From Syngnathus acus (taxonomy: Eukaryota; Chordata; Actinopteri; Syngnathiformes; Syngnathidae), in contig NC_051100.1 of the NCBI RefSeq assembly GCF_901709675.1, forward strand, positions 10,574,786-10,638,785: DNA of 64,000 nucleotides, in the 5' to 3' direction. Each line of letters begins with the position of its first letter. Within the stretch, counting starts at the first letter, position 1. The position numbers and the translations under genes are program-made. Positions 23,383 to 37,100 of this stretch are shown here, piece after piece. Under the pieces are notes generated by a model. The model was not told the DNA's origin. It did no database searches and saw only the letters and a list, made by a program, of their open reading frames with translations.

Positions 23383-23591
23383 TCATAGTGGTGCTTCAGT
23401 CAAGCCTTCCAGGGGGAGGTTAGTAGCATTGTCAGTGGGCCGCTGATCCTCCTGAGGATGCAAGGATGTGTGTGCAATGGCAGCCAGGCTGGCGTAGGCA
23501 AGGTGACAGTCCGTGTGCAGAAAGGGGGGGTAGTGCTGGCGGTAGCAGATGTAGGCAAACAATAGCCCGATCACTCCTCCAACAAAGGCAT
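23383..23591 (-). CDS. plpp4: plpp4 coding exon 7 (terminal)
   Basis: 209 bp: acceptor ATACAG, two bases completing Asp217 of motif C3, then 68 codons and TGA at 23385-23383. It encodes TM6 ([16 protein letters not shown]), RQHYPP, and a cytoplasmic tail ending [11 protein letters not shown]. The tail is acidic and proline-containing like human PLPP4, but its middle ([16 protein letters not shown]) is divergent. Confidence 0.95.
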
Positions 23592-24359
23592 CTGTATAGT
23601 CACAGAAGGGCATATATTTTCAAGTATGTCGCCATCGTTAATTTTACCCTAACAACTGCTACGAATCCAACAATTAATTTCGTAAAACCCAATGTTATAT
23701 TGCCTCAGTGTGCATATTCTTCAAAGGTTAATGAATATTAACTGAAATGCAAAGCAAATAATCTGCATTGGTCTCAAGTGGATACGAAAAGGCTTCTGCA
23801 ACATATTGTAACTATCCATCCAAATCCTATCATACAAGCTTGGGGGATATAAAAAGACCTTAGCCCTCAGCCTCTGGCTACACATTCTGAAACTTCCACA
23901 CTATACAATTTGTGTATGCTCTTAGGTCTTATTAAAATCTATATTTCTTTCTCCTTCTGCCTGAAATGGAATAGAACGCAAATTTCCACCATTCAGGAAT
24001 TGTATAATGCATGAGCCTACTCTATGAATGTTTCATTGACTCCTGTCAAATACATTTAACAGTCTGAGACCTCATGCAATCAATTAGTATGACGGCCTCA
24101 CAGTGGCAGTGATTGGGATGCAAGGCTAAGCCACAGAAGACCAAGTGCTGAGGGATGATGGGACTATTAGTATTTATCAAGAACGCCACTGTATGCCAGG
24201 CTAATGGTGTTTCCCAGCTTGTGTTTACACTGAGAGCCCCCTTAGGTTGTTTAATGGGCTGTGCTATTGCTGCATTTGCTGACACTCTGCTGGGAGGGGA
24301 AGGGGACAACATTTGGGGAGAACAAATGATGACGGGGCTCAGAGTGGCCTTTTATTGGT

Positions 24360-24390
<31 letters not shown>

Positions 24391-25113
24391 GGTGTCGTTT
24401 CTTTATTTCCCCCATGACTTATGTGGCTCACGTCTGCAGTGAAAAAGAAGAGCGAAAAATATGGTAAACCCCAAAGGTAAAAAAGCTTCAATACTAGAAT
24501 GCTGAATGCAGGCCGGTCCATGGGTTAGGGGGGCGTAACGAGTGAAGATGTTGTCATGTTGTGGCGCCAATAAAATTCTGAATGGCTTAAAATTGATAAA
24601 TTGTGTCATATTTTCAAGCGAAACCCTAATCTCCGACTTAAAATTTTTCATCAACACAAGATGATTGTAGCTCAATAAAACTGATAAATACCACATGACA
24701 ATGCTGTCAACACAAAGTATATTTTTTATTAATTCTCATCATTATCTCTCCCATATATATGGAATGTAATCTTCCCATCTTCCCATCTTTCTAGGCAGGT
24801 CACATTAAATTTTCAAAGGGTGCTAAATCAAATTCCTACTCATACTCTGAAGCAATTATCTATGCTGCTGTGTTAAAAATGCATGGAGTCATATAAATAT
24901 GACAAAACTGTCTGGAAGATTTTGGTTCTTCCTCATGTCATTTTAATTCCTGTAAAACTATGCATCATCTTGACAGAAAGGCATTATTGCTGTTTGTGAT
25001 GCACACATTGATTAGAAATGCGTTAAGCTTGGCTTTTAGGGTGGCACAATCGAAAGCAAAAATACGGCACTTCATTCAATTTTTGCTGACAAAAAATCCT
25101 AAAGAAAGAGACA

Positions 25114-25161
<48 letters not shown>

Positions 25162-28100
25162 ACGAACGAACGAACGAACGAAAGAAAGTTAGGGGATGAA
25201 TTGCAAGGTTGGAGTAGATGATCACCTTTCCTGAGCTTGATTAATTCAGGACAAAATTTATTTGGGATGGAGTGGCTGTAGTCTGAACATAACCAAAAAT
25301 ACACATCCCAGTGTTCTGACCTTGCCAATGGTGCTTGTAGTCACAGGTTCTGGACAAAGCGATCATCATTGCGCTGTAGAGGGGCAGCACCATGGCACAG
25401 AGGCGCCAGCTACGACCTCGACCTTGATCCGTAAAGCACTGCAGCTTGCCCGCCAGGTAGAAAGAAGTGAATCCAAGCCCAGAGAATGCAACTAATTAAG
25501 AGAACACAAAGATAAAGTGGCCAACATTCAAATTTCTCAGTCCCAAAATGTCACACTAATAGTAAAAGTCATGAATTTTCCATCAGTTTCCTTCCTCACT
25601 CTTCTGTATGAGATGTAATGTTTTATTAATGGCGAAACAGAGACAGAATTGCAACTGTGTGAATGAGATTAGCAAAAAGGTGGGTCAGGAGTGTGTCGTC
25701 TAACACCAGAGATGTGTCGAGACACAGCATGACGATAGCTTAAAAAGCCTTAGTAGAGCTGAACTGGAATGAGAAAAGAATGTCACAGGGAAGAACAAAG
25801 AGATTACACAATTTTCTATTATGACCAATCAGTGTAAGTGTCAACTACTTGAAAATATTCAAAATAAAGATGACATTTAAAGAAGTCAACATCAAATTGG
25901 CAGAGGAGAAATAAGTGAAAAACAATTACCATTCATCACTTTCTCTGTTTTGCAGCATAAATTATGGAACACGTGAACAACATGAAAAAACATGAAAATG
26001 GTGATACATGTTTGTTTTTACAAATTGCAGATAGTCCTGCTATTCTAAAAGCTCCTTCAACTGAAAAATGGTGAAAAACACAGCAGGAGAACAGGCAGAG
26101 ATGAAAAATAACCAAGACGACCTTTGACGCCTACTGTCTGTAGAATTTTGAACATGGCAAAATAAACCTGCTTGAAGGGCATTTTGCATAGAAAACTTAA
26201 AGAAGGACCTGATTTTATTTTTGATAATACATTTTATCAACAATAAACACTTAACAAATGATTCATCTTTGCACAAAAAAATACAATCCATTTTAATGAA
26301 TTGTGTGTACAAGCAATTTAATTCATTTTATAATCAAACACCATGATTTACCTGAAGCCAGAACTTTATTAGATAGACCAAAAATAAATCATGAGCAATT
26401 TTAGAGTTATTAGATCACAGTTCTCTATTCATCTTTAAGACACATAGAATATAATTTCAACGACAATGCCAATTCTTCCAGACTCAATAGACAGGTTTCA
26501 GGTCTCGTGACCCTCCAAAGGACACCATTAAGTACGATGTGGCCCCTGCAATAGAGAAACCTCCAGATGCCTCCAGAAAAATATGAACTTTTTACATTGT
26601 GATACACTGTGAACTGTTCAGGTCAGTGTGGACTGGTGGAAGAAACCGAGGAAGCCCTATAGGCATACAAGTTGAGTGGTTAAAACACTTGACATGCATG
26701 CGTTGGCCACCCACACATAGATTGATTATTCTATTTCTGTAGCATCATGATTTTCTTACTTGACTGACAAACAAAATGTACCTCAGTTATCTATATTAAA
26801 TATGATTTTACTCAGAACACGACATTGATTTGTTCAGGGTCATGTGAAGGACTGTAAAGGATTCCAGAGACTGATCGGAGTTTTAATCTAAGGAAAAATA
26901 CTGCAGATGAGCTCTTTTGTCCTTATTTTTAGTTAATAGGTAATCTATAAAAGAACTGGTCCGAATGGAGCACCTAGAATTTTAAATAATTAATCACATC
27001 CTGGAACAGTTCAGGAAAATAACCGCCAAAAGAGAAAAGACTGTGGAAAAGAGTTTACCCGGCAGCTATGACATTTTTTCCAAACAACACTTATCATTTT
27101 TGTGCAGTAAATATGCGCACTAGATATTCTTGTTCGGAAACTGTTTCCGTCCTTATCATTGGAACCTTACTGATTTGTTTGAAAAACCTAATATCCATCA
27201 AAGAGATATTTTTCAATAACCTACAAAATACATTTTTTGCAGCCCTGACTCGTATCCAAATTATTGCGCAAAAGATAAAGGTGTTTACTCATATTTTTGA
27301 GAAAAATGCTTAAGCATGATTTACCCATTCACAGCCTATCTGTGACTGAATCACATTTTCTATTGGACCATTTTCAGATGATTTAAAGGTTGATCAGAGG
27401 GCAGCAGCGACATTTTATACTTTATAGCTACCTGATTTAAACTAAACAATAAGATATATTTTTATTTACTGCATCTACTTTCTGCCCATTGAAGGTTCGC
27501 TTGTATTTGGGAGAACACACTGGACAAAATTTCAGTTATTTTGTAAACATTTATGGTTGTTTTGTTTCTTGATGTGTCATGACAAGCCCACGACCAAAAA
27601 ACCAACAATAATCAATGTAAAGAAATGTCGTCTTTATCTTACTGTGAAACGAACAATGTTGCTATATATAAACCCATATTGAAGACCTGAGAAGTATCTG
27701 CAAGCTTTTCCTCTTTTCTGTTTAAACAGTTCACACAGAGGACTCATTAGATTCCGATCAAGGGCTTTGTCGTTAAGCTCCGGAAAGCTGGCGGAGTGTA
27801 GAAAACAGGGCTGAAACCTTGAAGAGTGAAATAGGCTGTAGTTAGAATCTGGTGAATTTAAAAATGCATATTACATTTGTGGAGACCGTTTTGGGGTTTC
27901 CCTGCTGCCAAGAATAATTTGCTTATTCATTCTGAGCAGAGAGGTTAAACAAGGGATTTTTGTAGGTATAACCAGAAACAAAGAGGCAGCAGCAGATGGC
28001 CATGGAAAGACTTAGAGAGATCGAAAGGGAACATTACTGAAGTGAATTTGCTTCATGCCTCTGAGAAGCCTTGGTAGATAAATCCATTGGGACAAAACCA

Positions 28101-31100
28101 TTGATCATCAAAGAGAGAGTTGGTTCTTTAAAGATGTGAAGAAGACTGGGACATTTTGCAACTTTGACTGTTGTGTAGATGGAAGTGGTGTCAGATTTTA
28201 GAAACGTTAGAAAGGGTAAATATTCTGACTTTAAATGCTCAAAATAGAGAAATCGTTTAGAAAGGATTGGGTTGGATGGATCTGAACACCGTGTCTTAAG
28301 GTAGACACCCGCGATGAGGAATGTCATCTTTCAAAAAAAGAAACAACCTTTCATGGAGAATCCATTTGCAGGTTCGTAATGAAATTCAGAGTTTCATTCC
28401 AGGAGATGTTTTGCTAAGAGTTCTTCACTGTAGCCACCTGGTGTGACAAATGGAGGAGGAAGGCTACCTTTGCCTTTTAAAATATCCTTTCTTGCCCACA
28501 ATTGCTTGCTTCAAACCTGATTCAAGCCTGCAATGCTCATAGTAGCCCACATGTTGGCTTATTTGGAGTGTATAGCCCTTAGGGTGTTCACATTTGATAT
28601 TATTTAGAGTTTGAATTGCCATCCTTTGCCAGTGCCATATGCTGAGTATTGCCTTTATGAGACACGTAACAAAATAGTGCTGTCAGTGCAAGAGTAGCCA
28701 TTGAGAGCAGCTGGTGGTAGTATGTTCCCCTCTCACTCCCGCAACAATAACAATTATATTGGTTGGCAGTCATTTTGGAAACAGACAAAAATGCACAATG
28801 AGAGTGAAGATGCTGGTGTGAGAATTGTCCACCACGGCAAAATTTGTACAAAACTCTCTTTTATCCTCTTTTAAAGTTTTAATACAGAAATACAAAATCA
28901 GTCCACAGCAGCACATATCAACCGTCCCCTTTGACACTGCTGCTATTTTAACTGACTCTTTATTATCGCTCTTCCATCAGTTCAATCTTGCTTTAAGCAC
29001 TGAATTTCTATGATGGATGTTTGAGAGTTTTTAAGGGGATTATGAATAGGGAGAGCAGCTTTCTTTTTTATTATGACTGTGTTTATTGGCATCTGTACTT
29101 ATCTTTCTTTGACCAAATTATTAAGGGAAATCTAATCAGAGAAAATCTTCAATACTACATATGATAAGCAGATGATCTGTATTGAAACGGGATTTTTTGT
29201 TGGTGCAGTTCATATCTACAAAGGCCCATCAACACCCCCCTCAGATTTCAAACCTGCCAGAAGTGATACTTGGTTGAGTCCAGATTCCACTTCAGTTTGA
29301 AGATACTTAGCACTAATCTGGATGGTCGCCAATTTGTCCCACAAAAAGCTTTGACATATTTTTTAAAAATTCAACAAAGTTATGATGAGGATGGACACAG
29401 GCTGGATCAGATCCCCCCATTATTCCAGATGTGATATAATATGAATGCTTCTCATAATTTCATCTCAGAGTTCTCTCAATTACACATATTCATACTCTGC
29501 AACAACATAAGGTTATTACTGTTGCTGTGATTAATTCTGCACATAGTGCGGTAAATTCTATGTCACTTCTTTTGGAACACGTCTGCCAATATTCCGCAAA
29601 GCAGATGTATGAGAAGCTGATTCACTCTTCTGAACAAAAACATTCCTTTCAAATAATTCTTGGATTGTAAAGAAATCAATGCATTTTGTCTTCATTAGTG
29701 TCACAGGTAAGCTAGAAACAAGAAGTAAATGTTTTAAAGTTGAATGGCCCAAATCGCAATATTTCTATTCTTTTTCACTTGGAAACAGAATTTACTAGAC
29801 TTGGTATTGATAAATGCTGACACATTACAGAAAGACAACCATTCACACTCATAAGTTTTAGTTTTCAACTACAGTGTACACTAAGGTCCAAATAGTATTG
29901 GGAGTGGACACCATTATCATTTTGGCGTTCAACACCACTTCAAGGAATTTGAAGTTCATGTTTTGTTCTGTCCATTCCAAGGACATCACATTCTACGAAC
30001 CTCCTGTTTTCTTATCTGCACACACACAACACATAGTTTTATGTTACATACCAACACATAGTTTTATGATTTATACCTTCTGTGCTTTCTGCTTTTATGC
30101 TGACAGTGCCAGATTGACAAAGATAGTAATATATATTAAGTAGGAGGTACCCAGAGAGAACGTTCTGAGGTTACTAGACTTGTGACTGCCGATATTCTCC
30201 CTAGCGCTGGCATTGCAACTACTCCTGTTTCTCTTAAACTGTAAACTGTCCTTGAGACTCCCAGACCGATTTAATAGCCGTTAGAATAAAAGAACCCAGG
30301 TGGACTTATGCACTTTAAAAGGGGCGGTGTGAACAAGTCTCATTTTTAATTGGAGTTTTTTTGCACGCAAGCTTTGTGCCTTTGCCCACTTTTTATAGGA
30401 CTACAAGTAACCCTGAATTTAATCCATGGTGACTCGCTGCCAGGCTTTTACTGACACCATCTTCCGTCCCCGCTTCTTCTTGGGAGATTTTGCATTCGGT
30501 TTGGTTTTCATCCAGTGGATTCAGGTCTGGGGACTGACTTGGTGATTGTGTAGCATTCCACTTCATTACCTTTAAAAAGCCAGTTGTGTTAGTTGTATGC
30601 TTTGGGTTATTGACCACGGCACTGTGAAGCACCCTCCAATGAATTTTGAAACATTTGGCTGAGGAGGAGCAGGTAATATATTCCGAAGCACTTCAGAATT
30701 CCCCCTACTGCTACATTATCAATAAAGTATACAAGTGAAACAGTCCTATTGGCAGCCATGCATGTCCACCTGACCTTGAAACATCAGAGCAGCCAATCAT
30801 CCCATCATTTTTCAGAGGCACTTTACAACAGTTACTAATGTGCCTCCCACTTTTTCCTACACTGTTGATTTATAGCTATAAATACCCTCAAATTCAATCT
30901 GCAGTGAAAACACATATTGTTCAGTAGAGCAGCCAATTCTTTGACCATTATGTACCTGTTTGTAATCAAGCATATGTGAGGAAACCAGAAAAGCTGGCGA
31001 GATCAAGATTAGAAGAACTGCAGAAAAAGACCCTGGCAGATTGAAACCAACTGTGCTTTCACCCTCGAGCCAAATCTGCACAGTGAAGTCCTTATAGACT

Positions 31101-34100
31101 GAGCTATGCACAGGATATTGATTATTCGAGCCCATGTTGGAAATATTTACATCCTTGCTGCTTCTTGTTTATCAATCGTAGTCTTTCATTAAGGTGTAAG
31201 GAAGTAAAGGCTGTTTTATGGGATTTAAATGCATTCACAAGGGTTTCTCTGCACATAAGGCGCTTCTCCACTATGCAAAAACATATACTGCAGCATGCTC
31301 TTGGATTTGCATTTTCTTAATTAGATGTGGAGGCACATAGTTGATCACAGATATATTCACTTAGGCTCCATCTGACACCCATATATTTTCCCCTAAAACA
31401 TTCGTTTGAAATAATTGCTTGGTAAAAGTATGGCTTCACTCAAGGATTCATCTGTAATTTTAAGTAAAGCAAGAACATGAATAAAGTGAGTAATGAGTAA
31501 AGAGCTTTTTTAGGCATGGCTCAATGCTACATATTAAATGAAATCCTCAGTGTAATTAGTCCATCTGTATTGATCTCAAAAAAGCAGCATAACATTGCGG
31601 TTGCTGTGGCCGGCAGCAAAGATTCCTCGCTTGCAAGCCTCTTTACATTAATCAGCTGGACAACAGGAAAACACTTGAATTATTAAACACCCTTGTGAAG
31701 TATAAGAGCTTGGGAAGAGGATGAAAACATATTTTGTAACAATGGACATGGACAGCAGACTATGGCCAAATATGTTGGCCATGTTACAAAACAAGCTGAC
31801 ATGAGAGCACCCCATGAAGTTGACAAATCCATCAATGCTCTTCTTGTGGAAATATTTTAGAATACTACAGTACATTCTGGTGTATTGTCTTCTGTTATGT
31901 TACATAAGCTGGGAAAGATGTGACTGCTACTTACAAGAGGAATGACTGCTGGGAAAACTCTTGCGACCTTCCGAGACCAAATGAGGCTCCCCGGTACACA
32001 ACATCTTTGCGTTCACTTGGCCGTCTGGGAAACACCGCTGGAAGTAATCAGGCCTCGGTCTGAGAGTAAAAGACAACCAACAAATTGGGTTATATGTTAA
32101 TTTGAACTGAGACTGAGGACACAATTCTCTGTTAGTCTAAATTTGTCGAGTGTCTAGCAGCTAGACTCTAGCTCGACACTTTACAAACATTGCCACTGTT
32201 GTTTGTACCTCAGGAGAAAGGTTCCAAATTCATATTGTGACTTACAGCTGAAGCAGGAGCATTGTTTCTTGTTTACAGGTAGTGTCAAGAGACTGTAGCC
32301 CGTCACCGTTATTTTATCCATCCATCTATTATCTATGGTGCTTGTCCTCGTTAGGTTTGTGGGTAAACTGGAGCCTATCTAAGTTGACATTGAGCATAGG
32401 CATGGTACACCAGGGACTAGTCACCAACCAAGCCAATCACAAGCATTCAATTTATTTTTAATAAATTGGGGATTTGTTTTTAGTCATTTTCAAGGGTGCA
32501 TGTTAACTGGAATCATGTCCCTAATATTTAAAAAAAAAACGTTCACATTTTTTGTCATGTATTTTTATGTAAATGCTCAATTTTTATTGCTGTTCCAAAT
32601 ATTCTGCTCTGTTAGAGTTGGTAGTCTTACAGCACATCTGTTTGAAATTTTTTGTAAATCCTGTACATCAGGGGTGTCGAACTCATTTTTTTCGCGGGCC
32701 GCATTGTAGTCATAGCTTCTTTCGGAGGGCCATTATGACTGTCAACCCAAATAAATGTATGAGCACCTCATATTATATACAGTAAAAACTACAAAACAAA
32801 CTGACAAATAAGTTGTTTTCAAATCAGATGAGTGAAAACTGGTCAAATATAAAAAAAAAAAGATACTAAAAGTGAAGACAATTTGCAATTCAAGTAATGA
32901 CACACGAATTTGATGCATAATTTGTCTTCGCGGGCCACATAAAATGATGTGGCGGGCTGTATCTGGCACCCGGGCCTTGAGTTTGACACCTGTGCTGTAC
33001 ATCATAAGACATTCTTACAACCTGTTTTGAAATGTATAATATCATTTTGCTTACCTGCCAACAATTAACTTGATAGTGTTTGTGAAAACTCCATTCAGGG
33101 CGAGAGCCAGTGACACTGCTGTGGGAGGGAAGATTGCAAGTATAGTTAAACATACATCTTATTGAGATAGATTGCTACACCATTTCAACGACACTTGGCT
33201 GAAGTAGGAGTAAAACATATTGCACTGACAAATGGAGTTAAAAAAGGTTTTCAATTTCAAAGATACAAAACTTTCTAACCCCCCTTCCCACACACACACG
33301 CACGCCTTTCTTGGAGGCCACAGCATGATGAAGTGCTTCACAATTTATAAGATGTGATAGCCTCTAAATCACCCCCTGCTGTCTTGCCAAAAAGACAAGA
33401 TCAATTGGAATCCAAACAATATCACTGCATGAATGAAGCACTGAAGGTTTAGAAGTCATTCAATGTTGATTGCGCACATTTACAATATCTTTGACATGAG
33501 TTTTGATTCATGGTAGCTGCCCTTTTTCTTTCATTATATATATATATATATTTATATATATAATGAAAGATATATATAGAAAGGCGATATTGACTTTCTT
33601 TTCAATTCAAAACCTAAAGGCAGGTGTTCATGTCTTTGACATGACTTTAAAAATGCTGTCAAAAGTGTGAAGCATTATAGAACATTTTTCAACCTCTTGT
33701 TCAAGGCTTGCTGAAATTACAGTAAATTGTTCTGAGGGAACGGTCTTGTTCACCCTGCCTCCGGGAAAAGGCTGATTATTGCCACCGACAAGGGACGGGT
33801 GAGTACCAATAGACCAATACTAGCCTTATTTATTTATGTATTTATGTATTTATTTATTTATTTATTACTTATCGAATAAACATGGCGACTGCCTTTACCA
33901 GTGATAGCTTGAGACAGAAAAATATGTCAAATAAGTCCTCATGGCAATTATTTGTGCTATAATTACAAGCACTTACAAGGAAATTACGAGTACAAAATTG
34001 CGTTCTGAGCATGCAAGAACTGTTATTGTGAGCCTCGTACGCTGACCTTCGACGCTGCTGACATTTGTGCACACACGCGAATGATCGACCATGTGGCCTA

Positions 34101-37100
34101 ACGTTGTTCAATACAGTATTCAACCCGTTAAGAAATGTATGACTTTTTAAATATGATTAATACTTAATCATAGTATATACGTATATGTAACAGGATGACC
34201 CACCTGTAGCGAGGGTCTCTCTAATTCACAGGTGTCAAACTCAAGGCCCGGGGGCCAGATACGGCCCGCCACATCATTTGACGTGGCTCGCGAAGACAAA
34301 TTGTGCATCAAATTCGTGTCATTACTAGAATTGAAAATTGTCTTCACTTTTAAAAATATCTTTTTTTTAAAAATATTTGACCAGTTTTTACTAGTCTGAT
34401 TTGAAAATGAGTTATTTGTCAGTTTGTTTTGTAGCTTATAATGTATATAATATGAGGTGCTCATACATTTATTTGAGTTGACAGTCATAATGGCCTTTCG
34501 AAAGAAACTATGACTACAATGCGGCCCGTGGAAAAAAAAGAGTTTGACACCCCTGCTCTAATTACTTTGAAAATAAATTGAAGCAATCAGTTATGATTGA
34601 CCAACAAAAGGCCACTACGCTGTCTCAGAACAACCCAAAGATTGTGCTAAGAATAGCAACAATTCAGTAGGTGCACCAACTTCATAATAATCTCATTGGG
34701 AAGACATGTCTGCTTCTTTTTAACTTGGGTAATGGGAGGACTGCTGTTGGCTGATATTTACTGCAAGTACTGGACATCCACTCAATAAGCTATCAAGGCA
34801 ACCCTTGGGGCTAATCATTAGCCAGGGGACAATCCCTCGAAGATTTATCTGACTGGTGAGCCAATTGAATTCACCCTAGATTGGCAGGAATGAAATAAAA
34901 ATGAAATGTGATGAAATGAAATTTGTTTATGCTGTGAAGAGGAGCACTGTCTAAATATTTCTGAACAACTTGCTAATCTGGACAAATTGTACAGATGGGG
35001 CATGACGTGTCCATTGGGCCCTTAAACTGCAAATGCGAAGATGGCAGATCTCCCATATGGGGATCGACTCTTGCCTGCTGTATTGTCTCATATGGAGCCC
35101 AGTTTGCAAATTGCCATTTGGAAAGTAATGTGTGTGTACATACGTACTCAGTATCCCAATGCTTACTGAGGCAGTGTGCAAGTCTACTTTTCATAGGCTC
35201 ATGTTGGCATCAATGAAGTAGGTTTTATAGCACTATATATTAGCTGGCCAAATACCCTCGGAGTATTTGGGGTCGTTATTCACATTTGGTACCATGAACA
35301 AAAAACATTTTAATTCGTACATTCCCTCCTAGCTATATTCGTTTTGGACAACAGAGTGCTGTACATAACAGGGTGGAATGATTTTAGATTTGTTGTAGTT
35401 GAGGAGGCAAAGGAGATGATAATCAAGTCCAATTTTTCAGTCATCAACTTGCTGTGTGCGCCTCCAAACACAATTACACAGGCCCCCCTTTGAGATTTTT
35501 TTATTTTTATTAGGGGCTATAGAATTCAATTTGACTTGTTTGAAAATTATTTTCTTAAAAGCATTACATTTAGATAACAAAAAAAATCAATTGTAATAAT
35601 TAGCTCCACCTACCTAAGCATGCTTCTTTGATTTCGGTCTTGTCTGTCCTCTGAATTATCTTCACCACAAATATCACCGCCAGAGGAGTAAGAAAGGAGA
35701 TTGCCTATAAGGAAATCAAGATGAACAGTGTACAGTTATTATCATGGCATTGGTCACGTATTGCCAATATGAAATTACATTTGGAATGACCTACTTAATT
35801 TTCAACACATCAGAAAAACAATCTGTTTCATTGTTACGAGGGTTTTAACAGACCATTACTTTGAGCTTTCAGCATTATTTTGGGCTTTCCTCCAGCTGGA
35901 AAAAAAAAGTTGCAGGCAATTAATGGCTTCATTACAGCAGTTTCACGTCTTACTTTATTATTTTCATTTCACTTATTATTTGTGGGGTCATACTGAGGTC
36001 TATCTATCCCACCTGACTTGATGTGAATGATAAGGTACTCTTGGATAGATTGTCTTTGACAGGGATGAGGGTAATCCATGGATTCAGGCATGCAGGAAAA
36101 GAGAGACATACATTTTTAGGAGATACACTAATGTATCAGGTCCTTTTGGTTAGGTTAATTGAGCAAGGACACAACGACAGTGCTGACAGAAAAGATAAGG
36201 ATTTTGTCATTTTTTTTCTTATCTATCTGCAGTAAGTCTTGTTAAATGATTGAAAGACAAACGGAGAAGGAAGTTTTACAAGAAAAAAAAAGACCCATCC
36301 ATCTTCTTCCACTTATCTGTGGCAAGTTAGGGGGGCAACAGCCTAAGCATGGAGGCCAAGACATCCCTGTGCCGAGCTACTTTGTCTCTTCGAAGGGAGC
36401 GCAAAAGGTGTTTTCAGGCCTGCCAAGCGACTGTGTCTCCAACATGTCTCGCCAGCTGTCGAGGTGTCAGATTTGGAAATGGCAATCCCAGCGACTTTAA
36501 CCTCGACTAGAAAAAAAAAACTTCTTGGATAATAACTGAAAAACTGTAACTGAGTAACTCAGCTTCCTCACACAATAGAAGTTTTTGTTGTGTCCTTACT
36601 CAGAGTTATTCTTATTAACTTGGTAACTTTGCTGTGGCCAATTTTACATCATTCGCAAGTGGAGATCTTGCAGTTCCTTATGAAAGGTACTTATAATGAA
36701 CCCCCAGCAAGTCCAATATTCTTCCGCCACTTTGCTCCAAGTAAGGTGTGCTCCGTCCCACAACGATGCATCAATTTCTAACTGCGCCCTTCTACAAAAA
36801 TACCAAAAGAATGAAAACTCAACCCCCAAGCACAATTAGACTGCACTTTACGCCAGACCTGTTCTGGGAATGAAAATAAGGCTCTTTATCTTTATCTATT
36901 TTATTGTAACAATTTATCTTTTTTTTAACATCCATGAATTATTGTGTATGCATTTTCATAACTGCGCTCACCTCCGTTTCAGAAGGCACTATTTACCGGG
37001 GAATGTTAAAGCCATAACTTCCACTTGAAAGAAAATTTCATAAGTAATCGTTCTCTTTCAATATGATGTTGTCACGTAAGTAGTGGACAAATACAACTAT

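Larger units (their letters stand above)
23592..25320. other. plpp4 intron 6
   Basis: 1.7 kb with two microsatellites (separate entries). No further exon or transposon recognised. Confidence 0.6.

Noticed and set aside
25023-25328. ORFs over the (AAAG)n tract
   Set aside because: Simple-sequence translation (Lys/Glu or Ser/Phe runs), not a gene.
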